Shown here: piece by piece, positions 1 through 5,488 of the stretch | Layout of the letters: the number at the start of each line of letters is the position of its first letter | Numbering within the stretch: the first letter of the stretch is position 1 | DNA from: CAYOVG01 sp964407285 | GTDB taxonomy: Bacteria; Desulfobacterota; Syntrophobacteria; Syntrophobacterales; Syntrophobacteraceae | NCBI GenBank assembly: GCA_964407285.1 | Contig: CAYOVG010000302.1 | Location: forward strand, 1 to 8,820 | Direction of reading: 5' to 3' | Length of the DNA: 8,820 nucleotides | Notes under the pieces: generated by a model | What the model was told of the DNA's origin: nothing | Databases searched by the model: none | Seen by the model: the letters and a program-made list of their open reading frames with translations, nothing else | Program-made: the position numbers and the translations under genes

Positions 1-675
1 GAGGATGGCCGACACGTTCCGGCTGAGGAAAAACCCCATTACGGCGGACAGGACAACCCCCAGGATGATCGCTCCCACGACCGACCGTTCGGCCAGGGCG
101 GCTATTCCTTCAGCCTTGGATTTTTCCGCCTCGGTTATTCTATCGTTCAATTCGATGAGTTTGTCGAGCAGCGCTTCCGAGGCGGCGTAAGTGGCCGCAC
201 TAACCACCAGCGCCTGGTGGGACAGCTTCCCATACAACTCGTCCGTTTTGTTCTTCTCGTATTCCCCGGCGATGCGGACCAACTCCTCATGGTCCTTCCA
301 CCACCTGTCCCAGGCCGAAAGGAATTCTTTCCATACGTTCGCCTCTTCCGTCGATTTGGGCAATGCTTCGTAGATTTTCCATGCTTCGTCGACGCGCTTC
401 TTCGCCTCATCGGATTGTCTGAAGGCCTCCCGGCGCCCATTCGCATCCAGGTTGACGGCCAGCAATGAATGCCCGGCGCTCTCGATGGCCGTTTGAGCCT
501 GTTCGATGGTGAGAAGGCTTTGGATGCTCGGCAGTCTGTCGTTTGCCACCTCATGCAGAGAGCGCATGACTTCGGTCAGGCCCCTGTAGCCGACCACGCC
601 GACCACCACGATCACAAGGACCAAAGTTGCCAGGGCGCACACGATCTTCGTCCCCATTTTCATTTTTCCAAACAT
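1..675 (-). CDS. Methyl-accepting chemotaxis protein, N-terminal part (4HB sensor); C-terminus beyond window
   Basis: The frame is open from an ATG at 675-673 to the window edge: 225 codons, no stop. An AAGGAG ribosome-binding site lies at 688-683, 7 nt before the ATG, which favours this start over the in-frame ATGs at codons 5 and 7. The N-terminus (MFGKMKMGTKI) is a short basic cytoplasmic stretch. TM1 spans about residues 10-30. Residues 31-197 form a charged, mostly helical periplasmic domain with the size and look of a four-helix-bundle (4HB_MCP) ligand sensor. TM2 spans about 199-217 and the HAMP linker begins around 218. Known for the family: such receptors sense small molecules in the periplasm and control CheA through a cytoplasmic hairpin tip. 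That tip is outside the window, so a 4HB sensor histidine kinase remains possible. The gene is divergent from the cyclase at 1354. The ligand cannot be inferred. Confidence 0.85.
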   Translation of the reverse strand, partial: MFGKMKMGTKIVCALATLVLVIVVVGVVGYRGLTEVMRSLHEVANDRLPSIQSLLTIEQAQTAIESAGHSLLAVNLDANGRREAFRQSDEAKKRVDEAWKIYEALPKSTEEANVWKEFLSAWDRWWKDHEELVRIAGEYEKNKTDELYGKLSHQALVVSAATYAASEALLDKLIELNDRITEAEKSKAEGIAALAERSVVGAIILGVVLSAVMGFFLSRNVSAIL

Positions 676-733
676 GGCTCTACTCCTTCGCCGGTTGTTG
701 TGTTACGGGGCCCGGGTTTCCTATGCCGGATGA

Positions 734-775
734 ATGCGTCTCCCTGACCCGGCGAAGCTGGTTCGCCGGGCGCAT
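734..775 (-). promoter_or_regulatory. Strong inverted repeat in the presumed chemoreceptor leader
   Basis: CCCGGCGAA at 748-756 and TTCGCCGGG at 762-770 form a perfect 9-bp inverted repeat around a 5-nt loop. An outer arm (AATGCG at 733-738, CGCATT at 771-776) pairs across an asymmetric internal loop, so the whole element can fold as a two-tier stem. It lies about 58-101 nt upstream of the chemoreceptor ATG. There is no T-run on either side, so it does not look like an intrinsic terminator. It may be a structured 5' leader or a protein-binding palindrome; the sequence does not decide between them. It lacks the conserved cores of the GEMM-I dinucleotide riboswitch. Confidence 0.45.
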
Positions 776-1175
776 TTCATGCATTTGCGGCGTTTTCCGC
801 GTTTACCGGAGATATGAAAACAAATTGTGAATGCCGGGACTTAATCCCAGAAATGGACAGACGGAAGTTCGCAGATCGCGCTATAGAGTGAGAAGGCATT
901 CTGTTTGTCTCTCGCAGTGGGGAATAAACCATTTTTTTTACGGAGATTCAACAACAAGCTATGGTCCTGGCAGTCTGCCGGCGCAAACCGGAATCAACAT
1001 ATGTGGTGGATGCAATACGCGAGCCATATGTGCTGGATTTTTTGTGGCGATGATGGAAAATCGGACATGGCGCGAAGCGCCCGCGCGTAACGATAGGGGG
1101 GCGGCCGCCGGCATGGCCGAGGTTGTGCGCCGCATGCAAGCAGCACGTACGCGAACGGGATGGTCGTCATGATTG

Positions 1176-1204
1176 TTGGAGCTTTTGCACGTTTGGGATA
1201 GAAT
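1176..1204 (+). promoter_or_regulatory. Candidate sigma-70-type promoter for the GAF-GGDEF gene
   Basis: TTGGAG (1176-1181) and TAGAAT (1199-1204) are separated by 17 bp and match the -35 and -10 consensus TTGACA/TATAAT at 4 of 6 and 4 of 6 positions. Transcription would begin near 1211, giving a leader of about 140 nt that contains the inverted repeats at 1237-1307. This is a by-eye match in a GC-rich intergenic region and remains tentative. Confidence 0.4.
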
Positions 1205-1236
1205 AGGGTTCTGCAATCAGAGCTGCCGGGCCGGTT

Positions 1237-1307
1237 CGGATGTCCGTCCCGCGGGTTGGTCCGGGCGGTCGAGTCCGGCCGGGGCCGCCCGGCCGGGCCG
1301 ACATCCG
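1237..1307 (+). promoter_or_regulatory. Nested GC-rich inverted repeats in the cyclase leader
   Basis: The outer arms CGGATGTC (1237-1244) and GACATCCG (1300-1307) are perfectly complementary. Within them, CCGGGCGG (1261-1268) and CCGCCCGG (1285-1292) form a second perfect 8-bp stem, extendable by two G-C pairs past a bulged T. The element lies between the candidate promoter and the chosen start codon at 1354, so it could fold in the mRNA leader. No T-run follows. I do not recognise a known riboswitch class; high local GC raises the chance of coincidental pairing. Confidence 0.35.
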
Positions 1308-1353
1308 GCTGGAGCCGATTTCAACTGGTATGGAACGGGAGTGTTTACACGCA

Positions 1354-2391
1354 ATGAGCACACCTGAAGAACAGAATGTAGCCCGGCTGGGGCTCGAGCA
1401 CGACATTTACGCCGACCTCGCCAAGACGCTCACTTCAACACTGGACCTCTCCACGGTATTACAAATCATAATGCAGAAGATGGGAGAACTGCTCGCCCCT
1501 GCAAACTGGTCGCTGCTTCTCATGGAGCCTGATGGGAAGCACCTCCGGTTCGAACTGGTGGTCGGGAAGGGGGTCGAGGTCCTCATCGGTCGCCGGCTCG
1601 GAATCGACGAAGGCATCGCCGGGCTGGTAGCCCGGAGCGGCGAAGGAATCCTTCTCGAGGACGTACGGAAAGATCCGAGATTTTGCAGCCGGTTCGACTC
1701 CTTGTCGTGCTTCGAGACGCGCTCGATCATCTGCGTTCCGCTGATAAACAGGGGAAAAGTGCTCGGGGTCCTGGAACTGATAAACAGGCTCGAGCAGGGA
1801 TCGTTTACCGAACGGGACATGCGTTCGCTGCAAACGATCGCCGAGTATGCCGCGATCGCGATCTACAATGCCGACCTTTACCGGGAAGCGCAAAGGCTTT
1901 CGATCACCGACGACCACACTTCCCTTTACAACGTGCGTTACCTCTACGAGGCCCTCGACGGCGCACTGCAGTCGGCTGACGAAGAGGGAGGCGAGGCCTG
2001 CATGATCTTCTTCGATCTCGACCGGTTCAAGGGAGTAGTGGACACGCACGGGCATCAGTTGGGGAGCAAGGTGTTGAGGGAGGTCGGGTTGCTGATCCGG
2101 CAAGTGGTTCGCCCGGAAGATATTCCCGTTCGCTACGGGGGGGACGAGTTCGTGATCCTGATGCCGAGGACGGGGAAAGAGGAGGCGATGGAGTTCGCGC
2201 GCCGTTTTCGGGAGCGGATGAAGCAGAATGCTTTTCTTGCCGAAGAGGGCATCAATCTGGGGATCACCGCCTCCTACGGGGTGGCCTGCTACCCCCGTGA
2301 TGCGAAGAGCAAGGACGAACTCCTGCGGCTCGCCGATTCGGCCATGTTCAGAATAAAGGAAACCACGCGCGATTCGATTGGATCGGCCTGA
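1354..2391 (+). CDS. GAF-GGDEF cyclase, candidate Hypr-type 3',3'-cGAMP / c-di-GMP synthase
   Basis: The protein has 345 residues, with a GAF sensor domain at about 17-165 and a GGDEF cyclase domain at about 180-340. There is no signal peptide or membrane segment, so it should act in the cytoplasm. The active-site GGDEF is intact (262-266), as are the first metal ligand D221 in FFDLDRFK and an RxxD product-inhibition site (RPED, 253-256) exactly five residues upstream. The two residues that read guanine in PleD, N335 and D344, are V229 and S238 here (FKGVVDTHGHQLGSKVL). Serine at the second position is the signature of Hypr GGDEF enzymes such as Geobacter GacA, which make 3',3'-cGAMP. The start at 1354 has GGGAG 12 nt upstream. 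The frame stays open back to an ATG at 1240, but that extension is Gly/Pro/Arg-rich and lacks an RBS; ATG 1330 is an alternative. GAF would supply the input signal; its ligand is unknown. Product identity is inferred. Confidence 0.9.
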   Translation: MSTPEEQNVARLGLEHDIYADLAKTLTSTLDLSTVLQIIMQKMGELLAPANWSLLLMEPDGKHLRFELVVGKGVEVLIGRRLGIDEGIAGLVARSGEGILLEDVRKDPRFCSRFDSLSCFETRSIICVPLINRGKVLGVLELINRLEQGSFTERDMRSLQTIAEYAAIAIYNADLYREAQRLSITDDHTSLYNVRYLYEALDGALQSADEEGGEACMIFFDLDRFKGVVDTHGHQLGSKVLREVGLLIRQVVRPEDIPVRYGGDEFVILMPRTGKEEAMEFARRFRERMKQNAFLAEEGINLGITASYGVACYPRDAKSKDELLRLADSAMFRIKETTRDSIGSA

Positions 2392-2546
2392 GGAAAGATT
2401 CCGAGGGAGGTTCTGAAAGCAATCCGCCTGCGGGGGGCTCCGAACTTCCCCGTCGAATCCGACAACCCGGGCGCGGGAATCGACTTCATCAGCCTCGCGC
2501 CGGGATGCGCCATGGAAATCATCCGTTTTCGGGTCGCTCCGATAGC
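2392..2546. other. Gene-free stretch after the cyclase
   Basis: No gene, clear terminator or repeat is visible between the cyclase stop and the receiver-domain remnant. The minus strand here would be the continuation of that remnant, but in none of its frames do I see the rest of a receiver domain: no hydrophobic strand ending in the phospho-accepting Asp, and no conserved Thr or Lys motifs. Confidence 0.4.
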
Positions 2547-2765
2547 TCAGATCGAAATGTCGCAGGCGCGCTCTGCGACCATCTCCACCGCTTCCAGGCC
2601 GTTTTCGGCAACTGTGAGCTCCATCCCGGCTTCCTCGAGAACCCCGATGGCCGGCTGTCGGTTGATTTCGCTGCCTTCCACCAGCAGCACACGGGTCCCG
2701 CGGACGGCGTCCGGAAGCGATGTGTCCAGCCGCGCCTCAAAAAGGAGATTTGAAGAATTCCGCCT
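2547..2765 (-). pseudogene. Remnant of a response-regulator receiver (REC) domain, probably from a hybrid histidine kinase
   Basis: Between stops at 2766-2768 and 2547-2549 the minus strand encodes 72 residues with no plausible start codon. They contain VLLVEGSEINRQ and TVAENGLEAVEMV, which match the first strand, first helix, second strand and second helix of a receiver domain as found at the end of hybrid histidine kinases (typically LLVEDNEINRQ and VDNGLEAVEM). The preceding RLDTSLPDAVRGT resembles the linker before such domains. The frame stops at TGA just before the strand that would carry the phospho-accepting Asp. The acidic pair is also damaged, with Gly-Ser in place of Asp-Asn. It therefore cannot accept a phosphate and looks like a decaying fragment. 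It lies directly downstream of the 183-residue gene on the same strand. Confidence 0.7.
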
Positions 2766-2787
2766 TCAACGACCGCTCCCGAGCCTT

Positions 2788-3339
2788 CTACAACGGCAAG
2801 AGCTTGAGCAGAGCGCCGACGGCCGCGGCTTCTCCCTTGCTCAACTCTCCGATCTGCTCCCTTCTTTCCGCCATGCTCCGGAAACGCGTGAAGTCCGTCG
2901 GCAGGGTTTCGTTGTCCACCAGGAAAGCGAGCTTCTGGACAATTCCCCGAATCTCTTCCGGGCTCCTCACCCTTCCTGCCGTTTTGACGAAATACTCGAT
3001 CTTCATCCTCCCGCCCGCAACGTTGTATTCCAGATCTTTCACACGGTGAAGCGTAAGGATGGCATAGTCGCCGAGGGCCTGCCAGAATACTTCGTCATAT
3101 CCTCGCCATGTCGGCAAATAGAACCGGAACAAGGCCGGCCTTTTCTTCCCGTCCGCCAGGACGGCTTTGTAGAGCACGACCGGCAAGGTTTCGGCATCCT
3201 CCTGGTTTATGCTTTCGAGCAGTTCAAACATCACGCGCCTCTGCAGCTTGCGCAGACGCTTGTCGAATTGTTCCAGCAGCCCGCCCTGGCCGGGGACCGT
3301 GCCCACAGTCCCGAGCATCTTCTGAATTGTCGCATCCAT
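2788..3339 (-). CDS. Unrecognised 183-residue soluble protein, last gene of the efflux group
   Basis: The frame runs from ATG 3339-3337 to TAG 2790-2788. GGGAG lies 7 nt before the ATG, and the gap to the preceding outer-membrane factor stop is only 27 bp, so the two are very probably co-transcribed. I do not recognise the family. The protein has no signal peptide or membrane segment and looks cytoplasmic. It begins with an amphipathic, basic helical part (about 20-50, with LLEQFDKRLRKLQRR) and has an aromatic-rich middle (about 85-125, including FYLPTWRGYDEVFWQAL). A charged helical C-terminal half follows (RSPEEIRGIVQKLAF, TRFRSMAERREQIGELSK). No Cys, His-rich or nucleotide-binding motifs stand out. 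Coding quality looks good and it is unlike a shadow frame. Its placement suggests a role connected to the pump, but no more than that. Confidence 0.75.
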   Translation of the reverse strand: MDATIQKMLGTVGTVPGQGGLLEQFDKRLRKLQRRVMFELLESINQEDAETLPVVLYKAVLADGKKRPALFRFYLPTWRGYDEVFWQALGDYAILTLHRVKDLEYNVAGGRMKIEYFVKTAGRVRSPEEIRGIVQKLAFLVDNETLPTDFTRFRSMAERREQIGELSKGEAAAVGALLKLLPL

Positions 3340-3366
3340 ATCGTTTCTCCCTGGTTATTGTCTGAA

Positions 3367-4932
3367 TCAAGTAGAGGTTGGGGTAGTTTTTTCCGCTTCC
3401 GGCGTTTCCGGCGTTTCCGGCGTTTCGGCGTCGGGGTCGGGCAGTTCGGCAGACGTCCAGCCGCCGCCCAGCGCCCGGACGAGTTGCACGACGGAGGCCA
3501 TGCGGCGGGACAGGATGTCGATGGCGGCGCGCTGGTCGTTGAGCGCCGTCGCCTGGACGACCACCACTTCCAGGTAGCTTATCAGGCCCGCCTGGTACTG
3601 GTTCCTGCTGATGGCGACCGATTGCACGGCGGCCTCCACCGCCTCCTCCTGGACGCGGGCTTCCTCCGCCAGGACCCGGAGCGCGATCAGATTGTCTTCG
3701 ACCTCCCGGAATCCGATGAGCACCGTCTGCCGGTAGTCGGCGACGCTTTGTTCGAGGGCGGCGCGCGCCTGTTCGAGCTGCGCGCGCCTGAAGCCCCCTT
3801 CGAATATCGTCTGCGACAGGTCCGATCCGACGGCCCAGAACCGGCTCGGCCAGGTGAGCCACGACCCCGGGTTCGCCGCCTGGAACCCAGCCGATGCGCT
3901 CAGCGTGATGTTCGGGTAGAATGCGGCCTCGGCGACGCCTATCCGGGCGTTTGCAGCCGCCACGCGCCTCTCGGCCGCGGCGATGTCGGGCCTTCGTTCC
4001 AGGAGTTCCGAGGGCACGCCGACGGGGACCTCGGGAGGTTCCATATCCAGAGGCGAAAAGGGGATGGAGAAGACCGACGCGGGCTTTCCGACGAGCACGG
4101 CGACGGCGTTTTCGAGTTGCCCGCGCTGCACGCCCAGGTCGACCGCCCGGGCCTCGGTGGTCCGGAGCTGCGTTTCGGCCTGCAGTACGTCTCCCCTGGA
4201 CGCAATCCCCGCCCGGTAGCGGTTCATCGTCACCTGGAGCGACTTGCGGTAGGCTTCCAGCGTCTCGTCATAGAGCCTTTTCAGCGCGTCCACAGCCCGG
4301 AGCTGAAAGTAATTCACCGCCAGTTCCGCATGGAGGCTCAGAAGTATGGATTCGAGCTCCGCGGCGCTCGCCTGTGCGCTCGCACGCTCGGACTCGACCG
4401 AACGGCGGACCCTGCCCCACAGGTCCGGTTCCCATATTGCGTCGAAGGGCAGGGCATAGGATGAGGAGGTGAAGCCGGAGGCGCCGGAACTCGAACGGGA
4501 AGATTCGCCGCTGCCCGGTGATCTCGACCGCGTATAGGACGCTCCGGCCGCAACCGTCGGGAAAAACGCGGAGCGGGCCGCCCGGACCAGTGCGCGGGCC
4601 TGCCGGTAGGCGGCTTCCGCGGCAGCGACGTCCTGGTTCGCGACACGGACCTGCGCCATCAGGGCATTGAGTTGCGGGTCGGCGAATATCTCCCACCACG
4701 CCCCCCGTGCGATGCCGTCCCGAGGTTGCGCCGGCTTCCAGCCCGCTCCTGCCGCAATCTCTTTGTATGCGGCGGGGGCGAAGGCCGTGGGTTTCACGTA
4801 GTCGGGCCCCACCGTGCAGCCGGCGAGAAATAGGAGCAGCATTGCCGGCATTACAAGACGGCCACGGCGGACGACCATGCTCCCGCGCGGCGCCGTCTCT
4901 ACCCGGCGCAATTTCCTGGAGTGAAACGGCAT
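3367..4932 (-). CDS. Outer-membrane efflux lipoprotein, NodT/OprM-type RND outer-membrane factor
   Basis: The protein has 521 residues and starts at ATG 4932-4930, with GAGGAG 8 nt upstream. The frame continues back into the repeat array to 5040, but that extension (RNSQPATRNPKATRN) is repeat translation, so I reject it. A lipoprotein signal ends in FLAGC with the modified Cys at 39, followed by the family motif VGPDYVKP. Two outer-membrane-efflux repeats follow (about 75-280 and 305-490). They carry FDAIWEPDLWGRVRR (163-177) and the hallmark ERRPDIAAAERRVAAANARI region (from about 312). Family knowledge: it forms a trimeric channel and periplasmic tunnel that exports substrates delivered by an RND pump and adaptor. 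A Ser/Gly-rich loop (about 133-158) and a Thr-Pro-Glu tail (about 503-521) are extra. It lies downstream of the MdtC-like pump, separated by a repeat-rich spacer. Substrates cannot be predicted. Confidence 0.93.
   Translation of the reverse strand: MPFHSRKLRRVETAPRGSMVVRRGRLVMPAMLLLFLAGCTVGPDYVKPTAFAPAAYKEIAAGAGWKPAQPRDGIARGAWWEIFADPQLNALMAQVRVANQDVAAAEAAYRQARALVRAARSAFFPTVAAGASYTRSRSPGSGESSRSSSGASGFTSSSYALPFDAIWEPDLWGRVRRSVESERASAQASAAELESILLSLHAELAVNYFQLRAVDALKRLYDETLEAYRKSLQVTMNRYRAGIASRGDVLQAETQLRTTEARAVDLGVQRGQLENAVAVLVGKPASVFSIPFSPLDMEPPEVPVGVPSELLERRPDIAAAERRVAAANARIGVAEAAFYPNITLSASAGFQAANPGSWLTWPSRFWAVGSDLSQTIFEGGFRRAQLEQARAALEQSVADYRQTVLIGFREVEDNLIALRVLAEEARVQEEAVEAAVQSVAISRNQYQAGLISYLEVVVVQATALNDQRAAIDILSRRMASVVQLVRALGGGWTSAELPDPDAETPETPETPEAEKTTPTST
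3398..3430 (-). repeat. 9-bp coding repeat giving a TPE tail in the outer-membrane factor
   Basis: Three to four copies of a 9-bp unit (GGCGTTTCC on the plus strand) encode consecutive Glu-Thr-Pro triplets near the C-terminus of the efflux channel protein, beyond the last conserved helix. The unit length is a multiple of three, so copy changes keep the frame. It is likely a variable, non-essential periplasmic tail. Confidence 0.7.
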
Positions 4933-4951
4933 CAGGCTATCTCCTCGTGGA

Positions 4952-5319
4952 AGGTTGCGGGTTGCTTTCGGGTTGCGGGTTGCGGGTTGCGAGTTGCGGG
5001 TTTCGGGTTTTGTTACTCGAAAATCCCGGCATGCTTTCATCGTTCATGGGTACATGGTTGCCTTCGGGTTGCGGGTTGCGAGTTGCGGGTTTCGGGTTTT
5101 GTTACTCGAAAATCCCGGCNNNNNNNNNNNNNNNNNNNNNNNNNNNNNNNNNNNNNNNNNNNNNNNNNNNNNNNNNNNNNNNNNNNNNNNNNNNNNNNNN
5201 NNNNNNNNNNNNNNNNNNNATGTTTTCATCGCTCATGGGTACTGGTTGCTTTCGGGTTGCGGGTTGCGAGTTTTGTTACTCGAAGATCCCGGCATATTTC
5301 CATCGTTCATGGGTACTCT
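4952..5319. repeat. Tandem array of about 89-bp units containing heptamer repeats, interrupted by an assembly gap
   Basis: At least three units are visible. Each has a run of GGGTTGC-type heptamers followed by TTTTGTTACTCGAAAATCCC, then a shared segment ending CATCGTTCATGGGTAC. The GTTACTCGA anchor recurs at 5012 and 5101 (period 89) and again at 5275 after the gap, in a shorter unit of about 74 bp lacking about 15 bp of the heptamer run. Units differ at a few bases and in heptamer number, as expected of slippage and recombination. The array fills most of the spacer between the RND gene and the outer-membrane factor gene. It is not a CRISPR, because there are no unique spacers. No coding potential is evident. 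Confidence 0.9.
5120..5219. other. Assembly gap of exactly 100 N
   Basis: One hundred consecutive N lie inside the tandem array with repeat sequence on both sides. The round number suggests a scaffolding placeholder, so the true length and number of repeat units are unknown, and a collapsed or larger array, or other sequence, may be hidden here. Confidence 0.98.
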
Positions 5320-5382
5320 CCGGCAATCGCAGTCATATGACGTCTTTCCGGCCGTTCCTGCGCTGCAACGTGGAGGCCAGGA

Positions 5383-5408
5383 GAAAAAGCCCACGGCTTA
5401 CGAGGGCT
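5383..5408 (-). terminator. Weak candidate terminator downstream of the RND gene
   Basis: On the minus strand AGCCC (5408-5404) and GGGCT (5392-5388) can pair around an 11-nt loop and are followed by a short T-run (complement of the A-run at 5384-5388). The stem is only five pairs plus a G-T wobble and the T-run is short, so it may be a weak or partial terminator. It lies about 80 nt past the pump stop codon and could reduce expression of the outer-membrane factor relative to the pump. Confidence 0.25.
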
Positions 5409-5410
5409 CA

Positions 5411-5459
5411 AACCCGCAACCCGCAACCCGTAACTCGTAACCCGTAACCGGCAACCCGT
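5411..5459. repeat. Seven tandem heptamers in inverse orientation to the main array
   Basis: Seven consecutive 7-bp units of the form AACCCGC/T (AACCCGC twice, then AACCCGT, AACTCGT, AACCCGT, AACCGGC, AACCCGT) fill exactly 49 bp. They are the reverse complement of the GCGGGTT heptamers in the array at 4952-5319. The block starts about 30 nt after the RND stop codon in the transcribed direction. Confidence 0.9.
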
Positions 5460-5488
5460 AGCAGTCCATGAAAGGAGCCGTTCACGAC

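Larger units (their letters stand above)
676..1353. other. Divergent intergenic region between chemoreceptor and cyclase
   Basis: These 678 bp separate two divergent start codons. I see no convincing gene: the short plus-strand frames at 831-1172 and 905-1090 have no ribosome-binding site and low-complexity translations. The region holds the inverted repeat at 734-775, an isolated run of eight T at 932-939 with no preceding hairpin, two copies of CATATGTG (998-1005 and 1025-1032), a candidate promoter (1176-1204) and nested GC-rich inverted repeats (1237-1307). It presumably carries the promoters of both genes. No clear promoter was found for the chemoreceptor. Confidence 0.6.

Noticed and set aside
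690..830. GEMM-I c-di-GMP/cGAMP riboswitch upstream of the chemoreceptor
   Set aside because: Tempting because of the cyclase next door and fragments such as GACGCA and CGCAAA on the minus strand. The conserved GCAAAGCC core and the GGTAGC tetraloop-receptor segment are absent and the stems are arranged differently.
831..1172. Small plus-strand gene upstream of the cyclase
   Set aside because: No ribosome-binding site, biased translation without recognisable motif, and overlap with the presumed control region.
1177..1190. Sigma-54 promoter upstream of the cyclase
   Set aside because: TTGGAG and TTGCAC are suggestive, but the GG-to-GC distance is 9 rather than 12, so the -24/-12 spacing is wrong.
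1240..1353. N-terminal extension of the cyclase to ATG 1240
   Set aside because: No ribosome-binding site precedes it, the added residues are Gly/Pro/Arg-rich, and the segment contains the nested inverted repeats. ATG 1354 is preferred.
1459..2103. 214-codon minus-strand frame inside the cyclase
   Set aside because: Antisense to well-matched GAF and GGDEF coding sequence; translation has no recognisable domain.
2512..4464. 650-codon open frame on the plus strand
   Set aside because: It crosses the receiver remnant, the 183-residue gene and the outer-membrane factor in antisense; translation is Arg/Pro-rich without motifs, while the minus-strand frames show clear family motifs.
4933..5040. 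N-terminal extension of the outer-membrane factor into the repeat array
   Set aside because: It would place about 36 repeat-encoded residues before the lipoprotein signal; ATG 4932 has GAGGAG at proper spacing.
4952..5319. CRISPR array
   Set aside because: The repeating unit is continuous and near-identical from end to end, with internal heptamers and no unique spacers; no cas gene is present.
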